Assembly: GCA_973895155.1 (NCBI GenBank) | Contig: OZ316896.1 | Location: 11,656,001-11,720,000, forward strand | From: Marsupella aquatica | Lineage: Eukaryota; Marchantiophyta | Direction of reading: 5' to 3' | Length of the DNA stretch: 64,000 nt | Shown here: positions 13,590-25,870 of the stretch, piece after piece | Position numbering within the stretch: the stretch's first letter is position 1 | Layout: each line of letters opens with the position of its first letter | Program-made: the position numbers and the translations under genes | The notes under the pieces: generated by a model | Databases searched by the model: none | What the model was told of the DNA's origin: nothing | What the model saw: the letters and a program-made list of their open reading frames with translations, nothing else

Positions 13590-16500
13590 CTACATAGTCT
13601 CCGGTTTGGCCCTAACATTAATAATATCCACACAATGACTAAAGCTATTGGTAGGTAAAACTTTGGTAAGCATGTCTGCTGCATTCTCCTCTGAAGCCAC
13701 CTTCTCCAGAAACATCTGCTTTGTCTCAATCACCTCACGGATGAAGTGATAACGAATATCAATGTGCTTTGTCCTAGCATGGAACACAAGGTTCTTAGCT
13801 AGATGCAAAGCACTTTGACTGTCACACAACAGCACCGGTTTTTCAGGTAAAAGACCCAAATCACTCACCAATCTCCGTAGCCAGATCAACTCCTTGGTTG
13901 CCTCGCAAGCAGCCATGTACTCAGCCTCAGTAGTGGACAACGCAACACAGGATTGAGTTGCCGACTTCCAGCTGATACACCCTCCACCCAGCATAAACAC
14001 ATAGCCTGTAGTAGACTTCCTGTTATCCAAGTTACCAGCATAATCTGAATCTGCGAAACCTCCCAACTCTAATGTAGAGTCTGCTTTACCATCAAATAGA
14101 ATCCCACAATCTAAGGTACCTTTCAAATATCGCAAAACCCACTTCACTGCTTCCCAATGAAGTTTACCAGGGTTTGCCATAAATCTACTCAAAATGCTAA
14201 CGGCGTGGGCAATGTCAGGTCTAGTGCATGTCATTGCATACATCAAACTACCCATAACACTATCATAGGGAACCTGTTTCATCGCCAGTCTATCACTCTC
14301 ACTAGAAGGGCAATCATTCTTTGAGAGTTTAAAGTGGGAAGCCAATGGAGTACCCACTGGTTTTGCATTCTCCATCCCATACTTGGCAAGTACTTTCTCT
14401 AAATACTGCCTCTGAGACAACCATAATTGCCTATGCTCCCTATCACGATGAATCTCCATCCCTAGAATCTTCTTGGCCTGACCCAAGTCCTTCATTGAAA
14501 ACTCTTTACTCATCATTGCTTTCAGATGGGCAACATCAGACTTATTCTCAGCCAGGATCAGCATGTCATCCACGTATAGTGCCAGCACAATGTAACCAAA
14601 GCGTGAGTAATTCTCCACCTCCTTCATGTAAATACAATAATCATGTTCACTCTGCGTGAACCCTTGTGATAACATGAAGGAATCAAAACGCTTATTTCAT
14701 TGTCTGGGACTCTGCTTCAATCCGTATAACGAGCGCAAGAGCTGACACACCAAGTGTTTGGTCTTCTCATTAATAAAACCTAGAGGCTGAGCCATATAAA
14801 TCTCCACATCAAGCAATCCATGCAGGAAAGTAGTAATTACATCCATTTGATCTAACTCAAGATCATAGAATGCCACAATTGCAAGTAAAACACGGATAGT
14901 AGCGAGTTTGACAACTGGTGAGAAAATCTCCGTGTAGTCCAAGCCCTCCTTCTGGGTGTACCCTTTGGCTACAAGGCGTGCCTTGTAAGTGCCATCCTGC
15001 TTCTTCTTGTACAACCATCTACACGGAACCAATGTCATCCCGCGAGGCATGTCCACTAAGCGCCAAGTTGAATTCTTCTTCAAAGAATTCATCTCCTTCA
15101 ACATCGCCTCCATCCACTTATCCTTCTCTGGAGAGGCCATAGCTTCTTCATAGCTAGAGGGGTCTCCATCTTTAGTGAGCAATATAACACCGGGATCGTC
15201 GTGCTCAACAACATGAACACGAGGATCTGCAAAACCAAATCTATCAGGGGGTTGGCCAAGATTGGCCCTTGTGGATCGCCTCAATTGAGGTCCTGCACTT
15301 CTACCAGAGGGACTAGCAGCTTCCTCAACACCATCAAGCTCCACCGTAGTGGGTTCCTCCACCTGCTCCTCCTGATCATTCCGGGTTCTTGACAACCATT
15401 CTTTGTCAAAAACAACATTTCTGCTCACAACTGCCTTGCAATCGACAGGATCCCACAATTTGTAGCCCTTCTGCCCCGGACTAAAGCCTAGAAAAATTCC
15501 TTTTCTTAGACGTGGGATCCAACTTAGATCTGTGTGTCTGCTCAATGTGAACATAGGCAGCACACCCAAAAACTTGGAGTCTAGAGTAATCAGCACGTCT
15601 CTTATACCACAACTCAAATGGAGTCTGCATCAACTTACTACTGTGCGGTGACAGGTTGTAAACATATGCAGCTTGGTTGACAGCTTCAGCCCAAAAATTA
15701 TGGGGCAACTTGGACCTACATAGCATGTTGCATGCTTTCTCCAATAATGTCCGATTCAACCGTTCTGCCACTCCATTCTACTGCGGGGTCTCCGGTACAG
15801 TGTAATGACGCTTGAGGCCAAGGTCCCGACCAAATTGGTCAAACTCATTGGACTTATACTAGCCACCGTTATCTGACCGAACACACTTCAACTCCTTCTC
15901 AGTTTGTAGCTCCACCATGGCTTTCCACTCCTTGAAGATCTCAAATACTTGAGACTTCTCCTTCATGTAGTACAGCCAACACATTCGAGAGTAATCATCT
16001 ACAAACGTCACAAAATATCTGGCTCCACCAACGACGGCTCTGGTGCTAGACCCCAAACATCCGAATGTACATACTCAAGAATCTCATGAGAATGGTAGGA
16101 ACTAGAACTGAAACTCACTCTCCTCTGCTTGCCGTAGATGCAATCTTCACAGAAAGAAAGTTTTCCAGATTGTGCGCCTTGCAGCAAATCTCTGTTTGCC
16201 AAGGCTGCCAATCCTTTACCACTCAAGTGCCCCAATCGTGCATGCCATAAATCTATGGCCTGTGTGCGACCAGATGTTGATGGTGCTTCAATTGAAGCAA
16301 CCGACGATGCCACTGCATCCAAACGTTCCACCACAGAATCCACATGCTCCACTCTAGGAGCAATCACATCTCCTTGCAAGATGTACAAATTATTCTGCCG
16401 TAGCGCCTTAATCAAAGTTGCCTCACCTTTGACAACAAAGAGCGCACCATCACGTGCAGTGAAATGATATCCACCAGCTTCCAAAGCACCAAGAGAAATC

Positions 16501-17579
16501 AAGTTCTTAGAGATGTCTGGTATGTGTCTGACTTCCGTCAATGCTCGCACAACACCATCAAACATCCAGAATTTGATAGTCCACATGCCAACAATCTCAC
16601 ATCGGACCCCGTTGCCGATTTCCACGCTACCAGTACACGGTTGGTAAGTAGAGAAATAAGATCGCATTGGACACACGTGATAAGAAGAACCCGAATCCAA
16701 CATCCATTAATTGTCATACATAGAATTAATAGCACCAATACATAGCACTTCAGCACCATCCTCATGATCAACAATCACTATGCCAGCTGAAGATGAAGAT
16801 GCACCATCAGAAGTAGGACGCTTCTGCCTGGTCAAAGAAGGGCAAGACCACTTGGTGTGGCCCTTCTCGTGGCAATGCCAACACTGAACCTTCTTACTAC
16901 GGGACTTAGATCTGTTCTGAGATCTAGATCTAGATTGATCCGTAGTACGCTCAGTTGATCTACCTCTAACCATTAAGGCAGCAGACTCATCATCACGGGA
17001 AGATAGATGTCGCTTGCTCCATTCTGCAAGAATAGTAGCCTTCACCGCATCCAACTTCAACGTAGGCTTGTCATGCGTGATGACCGTTACCAACGTTGAA
17101 AAGCTCTTCGGAAGTGACATCAACAAATGCATTGCAAGGTACTCATCGGTCAACTTATCTCCCGCCGTGGTCATCTCGTGCACAATCTCATCAAAGAGAC
17201 TAAGATGATCACGCATGTTTCCACCATCCTGCAACTTCAACCTGAATAGTCGCTCCAACTGGTAAATGCGAGTAGTCAATGAAGTACTTTGGTATAGCTG
17301 AGTAAGCGTATCCCAAATCTTCTTGGCGTTGCAATCCATTCCCAACACGTTCTTGAGAATGTTGTTTGCTAAGAATAACTCAATTGTACTACACGCCTGC
17401 ACCAACATGTCTTCCCACTCCTCATCTGTAAGAGTCAAGGGCTTCACTTCAGTGATGGTCTTCTCAAGACCCTGCTGGATCAACACGTTGGTCACCTTCT
17501 AAGTCCAGAGGCTAAAGCTGACCTTCCCATCAAACTTTTCCACCACAAACTTTGGCGCCGCAAGCTTTCTTGAAGTCAT
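13590..17579 (-). pseudogene. Copia polyprotein (gag, protease, integrase, RT, RNase H), several stops
   Basis: Reading starts at an ATG at 17579. Gag carries a CCHC knuckle (CWHCHEKGHTKWSC). The protease motif is LDSGSSYH near 16.7 kb, the integrase region lies at 16.06-15.48 kb, RT contains YVDD near 14.6 kb, and the RNase H end has ADSDYAG and STTEAEYMA. The reading is broken by in-frame stops near 17.50, 16.705, 15.86, 15.78 and 14.70 kb and by a frameshift near 15.5 kb. At least three stops replace conserved Gln or Trp codons by transitions, as expected from cytosine deamination. The copy cannot make an intact polyprotein. Confidence 0.93.
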
Positions 17580-17769
17580 TGATGCTGACACAAACACACA
17601 GGAAACACAAGTACCGAAATACCTCTACACACAATCACCAAAAATTGAAAGTTGGCAAAAGTGGAATTGTAATGCACCACCGCGTAGCCTGCAAGGTACA
17701 CTACCAATATCTGAAAATGATTTGGCAAAAAACTGCTTCTGAAAAAAGTTATCCAGAAAAAAGTTTTTT

Positions 17770-17985
17770 TTTCTCCTCCTTGAAGCTACCGCGAAACGGT
17801 GTTCCCTGGGTCCCTATTTTTTCCCCACCGCAAAGCTGCCGCGAAACGGTGTTCGGTGGGTCAATGTTTTTTCTTCACCGCCAAGTTGTCGCGGAACGGT
17901 GTTCCGTGGGTACTGTTTTTTTCCCACCAACGAACCGCAATGAAACAGTGTTCTGTGGGAGACTGGCTCACCACCACTGAGCTGC
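17770..17985. repeat. Copia leader tandem repeat, about four units of 50 bp
   Basis: Units follow the pattern (A/G)AGCTGCCGCGAAACGGTGTTC then GTGGG, a T-rich run and CCACC. Related units reappear at 22125-22215 after the 4-kb insert, so the array was split by it. Confidence 0.7.
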
Positions 17986-17986
17986 G

Positions 17987-18007
17987 TGTGACGGGGTCCC
18001 CGTCACA
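17987..18007. repeat. Perfect 21-bp palindrome at the left edge of the leader insert
   Basis: Arms are TGTGACGGGG and CCCCGTCACA around a single T. It sits where the 50-bp repeat array stops and the inserted sequence begins. Confidence 0.75.
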
Positions 18008-18215
18008 TAAAGTCACCGTTAGGTGTTATTGGCATGATGCATGTAAATAAATAAGCCAAGATATACAAGTTTTTTTTAATTCTTTATTTTCTTAAAAGTT
18101 ACATGGCCCGGTGGGTGTTCATGTGGCTTTGGGGGGGCAGGAGCTATTTGAACCCGGGAGGAACTAATTTTTTAATTGACCCTTTGCTCTCTTGGGTCTT
18201 GTGGGAGAACAAGGC

Positions 18216-18605
18216 GAGGGTACAGGGGGTACCAAGCCGGGGGGTACCTTGACCTCCATTGAGGAGGCAGGGGGTACCGGGGGTACCACGAGCCAAGCCA
18301 GGGGGTACCGAGAGCCGGGAGGACAGGAGGGTACCGAGAGCGAGGGTACCGTGAGCCAAAGGGGGTACCATGGGCAGGAGCCGAGGGTACCAAGGGTACC
18401 ATGGCCCGGGGGTACCGAGGCAAGAGGGAAGCTGGAGGGCAGGAGCCGAGGGTACAGGGGGTACCAAGCCGGGGGGTACCTTGACCTCCATTGAGGAGGC
18501 AGGGGGTACCGGGGGTACCATGAGCCAAGCCAGGGGTACCAAGAGCCGGGAGGACAGGAGGGTACCGAGAGCAAGGGTACCGCATGCCAAAGGGGGTACC
18601 AAGGA
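18216..18605. repeat. GGTACC-rich duplicated block (period 232 bp)
   Basis: A block of about 155 bases starting GAGGGTACAGGGGGTACCAA at 18216 recurs at 18448 with few changes. Inside each copy GGTACC repeats every 10-30 bases. Open frames here on both strands come from the repeat and not from a gene. Confidence 0.8.
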
Positions 18606-19459
18606 GGGTACCGAGGGTACCAAGAGCCGGGAGGAGCCGGGGAGTTAGTGAGGCGCCAGCCAAGACGGCAGCCGGGGCGCAATCACATTAGGAAGGGCAA
18701 GGGGGCGCATGGGCTGCCGAGGTGCATGAGTGGCCTAGGCGCATGAGGGGAGCCGGGGCGAGCTCCCTCCATAGGGAGGCGAGCCCTCCATAATGGGGCG
18801 CCATGGCAAGAGAAGCTGGGGTGATGCAGGGATGGATCGCGAGCCGGTGAGCCCGCAAGTGGCGATGCAGGGATGGGTCGCGAGCCGATGAGCCTGCGAG
18901 TGGGCGATGCGGGATGGGCGCGAGCCGGGAGGCGCACGGCAGCAGGTAGGGGAAGGAGTAAAGGGAGAAAAAAAAGGGGGGAGGGGTTAAACCCCCCAAC
19001 AGGAGCGCGAGTGGGCGTGAGTAAGGGCAAGCCTCCATAGGGAGGCGAGCCACGAATTAGGGAGGTGAGCCTGGATGTAGCGCTACCAGGACCAAAAAGA
19101 GAAAAAAAAGGGAGTAGAGCCGGGAGTATAAGGAGGAGGCTCGGGGTGGTTTCTATGTTGTTGTTTTTTCCCTCCCCTCTCTCTCCTACTTTGCCCATTG
19201 CCGAAAGCACTTTGCCTTGAGCAATTTCTCCCATTTGCTTTCTGAGCTCCCTCTTTCTCTCTTTCAACTCTTTTTTCTTTCCCAAGCTCTCTCTTGGGTG
19301 ATTGTTAGAGCTTGGTGGTTATTGTTATTCGGACATCCGGGACGGGCAGTGGTTGACTCTTGGAAGGGAATTAAGAGTGGACTCCAGATCGTGGTATGGG
19401 GGCCAGGAATTGTATGGTGTGACGGGAATTGTGGTGATAGTAGAATTTTTTTGGTGTGG

Positions 19460-21315
19460 ATGTGTGATCCACCTGTGTTCAGTACACCCCGTATTCGTCG
19501 ATACAAGGCTGCTTACCGGGATTACATTGCCACACGACTTAGGGAGGAGGGAGAGAAACGACGGTCAATAGCCATGAGTGCCGGATCCGGAACGCCTAGC
19601 ACTACGGTTGTACAGAAGGTTTTCCGTAGGGTATACCCCCGCACTTCTGCCAAGGTGATGGAGGAGGGCAAGGAGATTTTTCAGGCTACAGGGCTCACCA
19701 ACTTCATGGGGGTAGAGATTATGATTCCCCCCGACAGGATTTGGGACATTGCGGCTGGATTGGAGTGCCGTACGGAGGGGATTTATTTTCATTGTAACAA
19801 GCAATTGATCCCCCACGTGGAGTTGGCCAAGCTCTTATTTCACACCAGCGGATACTTGGTTGGGGGCAATCAGGGTCGGTGAGTGGCGATCAGTTGGCTA
19901 TTGCCAATGACATCAAAACTCACCCACGTCACACGTACGGATGGTGGTATTTCGGGATGAGGAAGTCATTGGCCCTGGATCCTAAGAGTGTGAAGACGGG
20001 AGGAGGCATGTACTTGATGGGGTCTTTCCTATTGGCCAGGCAGGAAGGGCTTCTCCCCTCACCGGGAATTGAAGGGGAAACGGTGCCACCATTCACCACG
20101 GAAATACGGAGGATAGCCACCACCATATTAGGAAGCCTAGTGAAGGGGCCACCGTCTGAGCCAATAGACCAACCTACTACAGAAGATGACCCAGATGACG
20201 ATAGCGTTATGGAGTGGTTGGAGTCACTTGTGGGGAACCCAGAGGAGTCTCTAGATTACGATGTGCCCGAGGTGTACCTGGCCAAATTACGTGATTTTCG
20301 TGGTGGAGTGCATGAGGGGCTTAAGTTGTGCCGAACATTGAAGGAGGCTATCAGCCAAGCCCTGGCCAAGGTGGAAATGTTACAAGTAAGTAATCAGGCC
20401 TTAAAGGAGGTGGTCAAGGCAAAGGAGGTGGTGATTCAAGAGCAAGGGAGGTCGCTCAAGGAGTCACATGTTCAGGTTTTACAGTTGGAGGGAGCCTTAT
20501 CTACTAAGGCTAAGGAGGCGCTGGAGGTGGGGGTTTTGAGAGATGAATTGTCCAAGCTCAAGCGGGACACTGGTGAGGTAGAGAGGCTCAAGAAGGAAGT
20601 TGTGGAGTTACGGGGTCAAGTTGGACTCCTTGAGATCAGGGCCAGGAGGAACGACACGTTGAGACTAGGGAAAAGGAAGAGCCCATCTCCCTCTAGCCCC
20701 ACCCTCTCCCCAGAATTGATCTCAAAAGCCATTGAGATGGTGGTAAGAGAAGTAACTCAATGGTACGGACCAATGTTGGATGTGGCCAAGAGGGAGAAGG
20801 AGAAGAGTAAGATGTTGGAGAAACAGTTGCGGGAGACCCGTAAGTCATCACGGGAAACCCAAGCTAGTCACGGTGCCACCATATCAGCTAGTCACGGTGC
20901 CACCGTATCCGCTGGCCACGGTACCAACGTATCAACTGGTCATGCTACCACTATATCCACTAGTCACAGTGCCAACATTTCATCACCCTCATCGTTACCA
21001 GCGGAGGCTCCACCGAGTCAGGGAATCACGTTGCCAGGGATGCCACCCCGATCCATAAACCCAGGGACTCCTCTGGCTACCGGCCAGGTCTTACCTTTGC
21101 AGTTGCAAGGAGGTGAAGAGGCTGCTTTGTGGAAGGACACCATTAGCCAGGGTTATGTGAAGGCTTGGCAAGCCTTGGCTGCATTGAGGAGGCGGAGCAC
21201 TTCCGGTCGGACTCCCGCACGGACTGCCCCGATACGGCAGGTTAGGAGTGGTGCCTCCCCTTCTGGGGAAAGCGGTGGAGGTGAGGATTCCAGGGGTGGA
21301 GCCCTGGTTAAGTAA
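19460..21315 (+). pseudogene. Gag-like coiled-coil protein of an unidentified element, one frameshift
   Basis: An ATG at 19460 opens a frame that stops at 19882; a second frame from 19879 to 21315 continues it, so a -1 shift near 19.88 kb probably broke one gene of about 615 codons. The N-terminal part (PPDRIWDIAAGLECRTEGIY; GGGMYLMGSFLLARQEGL) looks like a folded gag-like domain. About residues 290-450 form charged coiled coil. Then come five 8-residue repeats of the form (S/G)H(G/A/S)(A/T)(T/N)(I/V)S followed by a Pro/Ser tail. No protease, integrase or RT was seen, so mobilisation would depend on another element. No named family recognised. Confidence 0.5.
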
Positions 21316-22869
21316 GTGAGTCCGGTGAAGAATAATGTAGGGCCTTGCTTTTCATGCACTACGAATTGGATGTTAGTACCGGCGAAGGCACCGTTGGTAC
21401 TGTAGTGGGCTAGGGTTTTTCACAGCGTGTGTGTGCCGCACGCTTTAGGTTAGTTTATCTCTTAGATGTTTTTTTGGCGGCACCGCTAGGGTTGCCGCCG
21501 TTGTTGCCACTCCATGAGGGGTGCTTTGGTGTTTTTTTTGGTATTTAGGGAGGAGCCCCGTAGTGAGAAGGGGGGAACTCAGTCTAGCATTGGTGTTAGG
21601 GAAGTTAGCTCATAGCCAGAAGGGAAATTAGAGCCGGAGTAGTGAGGTAGAGGTGTAGCGCTTGCCCCAGTGAGACAGGAGTTGGGCAGACGGCAAGAGG
21701 CCGGGTTGTCCTTGCAATGTGTTACCACTTTTTGCCAAAAGATATGGATTTGGTTTGATTCCTCAAGTTTTGGTGTGGCGTTATCTTTTTTGGCTCACGA
21801 TTGTGTTCTTTCCCAAGAAGTGTCTAAGGAATACTTGCACGGTTTGGTCGACCATGTGAGTAGGAGGGGTGGTGACAGCACTCCACCAACGACCAGTAGG
21901 AGTGTGTGCGTGGCGTAGTCCATGGGACTTGATCAAAAGCAGAGGGACTAGTCGGTAGACTTGATCAAAAATTACGCTTCCGGGAGCGAAATCAAACATA
22001 CTCATCCTTAGGTGTGGAAAATCCTCCAAATAGCGTCCCTCCACGACCCCGTAATACGATACCAACGGTTTAAGCGAAGAAAAGTATGGTTTGCACGTAT
22101 TAATTTTGGATAGGCAAGTGACATTACGACAGAACAATGTTCCACGAGAGACTATCTCACCACCATTGAGCTGCGACGGAACAGTGTTCCGCGGGTGAAA
22201 TTTCTCACCACCACTCTGAACAAGCGCTAAACGCGGCGTGATTTTTGGACAAAATCACTGTTCACTTGTCATTTTCTGTTTGCCCTAAGTAACAACCACA
22301 CCTCACCACTACAGTGCCCGACGGCTGCATACTCCACTTGTACTCCACCACACAAATTGTCGGCGTCGCCGCAAATTGTTGCGCAACGCGACCCAAGAGG
22401 TGAACAAAGAAAAAATTGAGAAAAATCACGAAGAAAAAAAAAAGAACATCGACATTTTCCCGAGAAAACATCAACCCAAGACCCCGTAAGAGATCAAGCC
22501 GAGCACAAAGACTCCATAGCCAAAGAGATTAGGCTACAAACAGCAAAATATAAAACGATATTGCTCAGCACTCGCCGAATGAAACGCTGTGAAAATTTCA
22601 CCCCCAAGACGAAGTGCTCGCCGATGCGCACAATGAAACGTGAGACTGTCTGCCTGACAATACATTCAGAAAGACAGAGAGACACATCCGACACTTCTGA
22701 TGTGAAGTTTCAGTCGAGAAACCGTCACTCCTTCTGAACGCGAAACCTCCAGCACACAACGACCAATGACACTCTCACACAAATTGTTGAGAACAATCTG
22801 ATCCATCACCACGATTCAACACAAAGAATACTCTCACCACTGTCCAGGCAACCGAACGTCGAACACAAA
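21316..22869. other. Rest of leader insert and Copia 5' leader
   Basis: Noncoding as far as can be seen. The first part belongs to the insert. From 22125 the Copia leader resumes with two more 50-bp repeat units and then A-rich leader sequence up to the primer site. Confidence 0.55.
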
Positions 22870-22881
22870 GCTCTGATACCA
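22870..22881 (-). other. Copia primer-binding site
   Basis: The minus strand reads TGGTATCAGAGC, complementary to the 3' end of plant initiator tRNA-Met, three bases inside the 5' LTR. Confidence 0.85.
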
Positions 22882-22883
22882 CT

Positions 22884-23048
22884 TCTAGGAAAATTGTCAG
22901 CTCCAGACAAGACAGCAATGCGGAACCCCAAGGGGGACTAAGATGTGTGGGCCTAAATAAGTGGATCTTATCCTAAATTAACCAAGGGTCAATTAACCCT
23001 AGTAAGGCCAAACTAAATATAGTCGGGAACTTGAGTCAATTCCTAACA
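22884..23048 (-). repeat. 5' LTR of the minus-strand Copia element (165 bp, internally deleted)
   Basis: Both ends match the 297-bp 3' LTR. The middle 130 bases are missing, with the join at GCGGAA/CCCCAAGGGGG. Confidence 0.85.
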
Positions 23049-24785
23049 GATAGAAATGTTTTCTGTGACGTGTTTGTGATGGTTTTTTTCCCAACAATTA
23101 GTGTTGGAAGATTTCACGGAGTTCCGCGCATGGAACTAGGATGTGTTGGGCTAAACAGATAGATTGGGGCAAAGGCTTTATAGCGGTGCAAAGAAGTCCC
23201 TCAACGGAGTTCATGGTGCAGAGGAATTGAAGTTTCCGTCGTTCTGGATTTTTTGTGAAAAGAGATTCGTGTTCAACGGTTTCTTTGACAGAGGAGGGAC
23301 TTGAGATCGTTTACTCAACGGTGTGAGCTTTTTGGAGCGTGAAGCATTGCATGCTATAGCTCAAATCGTAGATTAGGCAAAGCTAGTCGTTTTGGTATCT
23401 TGTTTGTTGTCGAGGGTGAACCGAGTGCTACACAACGAGCAAAAGAGACGTTTCTGGTTTTTTGATGGCTACGGAGACATAGCCTTGGCTGAAGCGGGTT
23501 TCTCGACATCACACTCAGCTCCGGGGGAGAAACACGAAGTGCTAAGGCTCAACAGAGAGATCGCGACAAGGTGGTTGTTTTGAGTCCGAGATTGGCACTT
23601 GAAGCGAAGGAATCAAGATGCAGTGGAAGTATTTATAGTGTTGGAGTGCAGGCGGCGCCGACACAATTCGGCAACATTTCCCGTTGGCAAGTAAACTTTT
23701 TCTGGTGTAAAGCGGCAACAGCATTGTGAGTAACCTGAAAAGTTTTTTTTGGTGCAGATTTTGGCTTAGAATAGGGCCGTTTTAGTGTGTATACACCTTG
23801 ACCCCGACCCCTCATACCCCCACACCCCGCTCATACCCCCTCCCTCCACGTACGCCGGACCTCCCCCGTCCCCGACTCAACCTTGCAGCCGGCACAAAAT
23901 GCCCTGCCCTGCCCTAGCCAGCCCTTGCCCTCCCTTTGCACCCCGTAACGGCCGGCAATTGCCTCCGGCAGTTGCAAAGTCCTCTTGCCCCAGTCCTTGC
24001 CTTTTCACGGCAGTACGCTTCTCCCGTCCTTGACCCCAGCCTGGTGTGCGAGATTTACGCCGTATTTTTGTGTTAAGGGGCTTAAAACCCCCTATAGGGC
24101 CTGATTTTAATTTTTCCTCCCTCCTCCTATTGGTTGACCTTTTGCCGGCACGTGCCATGCCCAACTTTAACCGCTCTAATAGGGAGAACAGCCCCTTGTA
24201 AGTCCTGCTTGACTGTGCAAGAATATTCCTGAAAAAACAGAGAGCGTGTTTTCGGCCGTTCATAAAAGATTCCGCCTGTGAAATGATAACTTTTTTGGTT
24301 TGTCTTCGGGGAGTTGGTAGCCACCGGAGTTGGCAACGTGGTGTACTGATTGAATTACAGTTCCGACATTGGGGTGTTGCTCGGATTTTGATTATTCCCC
24401 GAGGTGGTCAAAACGGGGGAGAATTTTTGAGTTTTACCCACCCTGACCGAAACGTGAAAAAGTTTTTCATCCCCATTTTTGTCGGAACTCGATCAGTTTC
24501 GATTTTGGAATTCAGCATTGGTTTGCTAGGCTGGTGGGCTACGTGGCGGTGACAAGTTTCAAGTTTTTTGAGAAGTTGCAAAAATTTACGTTTTTTCATG
24601 ATTTTGAGTTGAGTCACCGGTACAGACGGAGAGGGAAAGCGACAAAGGGATAGAAGAGGGGTTGCGGCACTAAAGATGGGTTCTTTGAAGCTTTGAAGGT
24701 CCTAGGGGTGTACATACAATGGTTCCATCAAAAGTTACTAGTGCAAAATATGAGGTGGAGAAGTTTACCGGCCACAATAATTTCA
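23049..24785. other. Flank of the nested Copia; no supported gene
   Basis: May hold leader sequence of the older plus-strand Copia element, since it directly follows that element's interrupted internal region. 23780-24050 is C-rich. No coding domain or matching LTR was found. Confidence 0.4.
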
Positions 24786-24789
24786 CGAT

Positions 24790-25700
24790 AACCACTGCCC
24801 CACCACAGTCCTCCAAGAAAAAAATGGTGAATCCAGGTTACTAAAATAAGCCAGGATGGACCTACTTGTTTGCCAAAATGCTCGGATATACTTTTGTAAC
24901 TCAAACTGAATCCAGCCAAAACCCCTTGAAGACCTTTCATATGAACAGCTTTTTACTAAGCTGTCCCCCTAACTGTCCCAATTTAGTATCCTGTCCCCCA
25001 AATAATTTTATTTACCACTATGCCCCCCAATTCCATATCTGGGTTAGTATGCAGCGTATACTGGCTTAACAGTGCCATGTGGAAAGGCGTGAGTGGCTGT
25101 GGGTGAAACCGCCTTGACTTGCCCCTTGTCCCCATCCTTTCCCATGGCGGGCCATTGTTGCAGGCCCGGGAAGAGCCAAAATGGCCAGCCCAAGTGTCAA
25201 GGCCCGGGAAGAGCCAAAGCCACCCGACTTTGCACTCACCAAGTACTCAGGTTTGGGAGGAGCAGCCCCCTCCCCCCCCCCCCCCCCCCGACTTTCCCCT
25301 CATCAAGTACTGAGGCCCGAATTCCCTGTCATGAATAGTGAGGCCCACTAGGACGGCCTGACCTTTGCCCCTGTTTTGCTCACAGAAATGCAGCCCACTC
25401 ACGCCTTGCCATGTGGCATTGTTAAGCCAGTGTTCGCTGTATACTAACCCAGACACAGAATGGGGGGCATAGTGGTAAATAAAATTGTTTGGGGGACAGG
25501 ATACTAAATTAGGACAGTTAGGGGGACAGCTTAGTAAAAAGCTGTTCATATGAAAGGTCTTCAAGGGGTTTTGGCTGGATTCAGTTTGGGTTACAAAAGT
25601 ATATCCGAGCATTTTGGCAAACAAGTAGGTCCATCCTGGCTTATTTTAGTAACCTGGATTCACCACTTTTTGCTTGGAGGACTCTGGTGGGGCAGTGTTT
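24790..25700. mobile_element. Foldback element: inverted arms of about 300 bp around a 300-bp centre
   Basis: The left arm (about 24790-25090) is found as its reverse complement at about 25391-25700, from CTGCCCCACCA at the outside to the GCCATGTGG block inside. Similarity is high throughout, with small indels. The centre has a duplicated GGCCCGGGAAGAGCCAAA and a run of C broken by one T near 25265-25290. No transposase ORF is present, so this is a non-autonomous MITE-like or foldback element. Confidence 0.8.
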
Positions 25701-25870
25701 ATCTAAACCTGGGTCTGGCCAAGGGTTTGATATAAAAGGTCTCCAAGGGGTTTTGGCTACAGTAAATTCAGTTTGGGGTTACAAAAGTCTATCAGAGCAT
25801 TTTGGCAAACGAGGAGGTCTATCCGGGCTTAAACGTACCTGGGTCTGGCCAAGGGTTTATGAATATAACA
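25701..25870 (+). repeat. Partial extra copy of the foldback arm, direct repeat
   Basis: AAACCTGGGTCTGGCCAAGG appears at the outer edge of the right arm and a related form again near 25838. Between them the block GGTCTCCAAGGGGTTTTGGCT to GGAGGTC repeats 25555-25635 in diverged form. Confidence 0.7.

Larger units (their letters stand above)
18008..22124 (+). mobile_element. About 4.1-kb insert within the Copia leader
   Basis: The Copia leader repeat array stops near 17986 and resumes near 22125. The sequence between is unlike Copia, GC-rich in its first kilobase, and carries a plus-strand gag-like gene. Exact ends, target duplication and terminal repeats could not be fixed by eye, so the class of element is unknown. 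Confidence 0.6.
13226..23048 (-). mobile_element. Nested Ty1/Copia retrotransposon, minus strand, decayed
   Basis: The element is bounded by LTRs at 13226-13522 (3') and 22884-23048 (5'). It has a tRNA-Met primer site next to the 5' LTR, a purine-rich tract (AAGGTGGAGAT on the minus strand) next to the 3' LTR, and a gag-protease-integrase-RT-RNase H order typical of Copia. Flanks are AATAG and GATAG, a near match to a 5-bp target duplication. The element sits just inside an older plus-strand Copia copy and was itself hit by a further insert in its leader. Confidence 0.88.

Noticed and set aside
18144-18682. Several long overlapping open frames on both strands (Pro/Gly/Tyr-rich)
   Set aside because: They come from the GGTACC-rich duplicated block, exist in three frames at once, and show only low-complexity translation.
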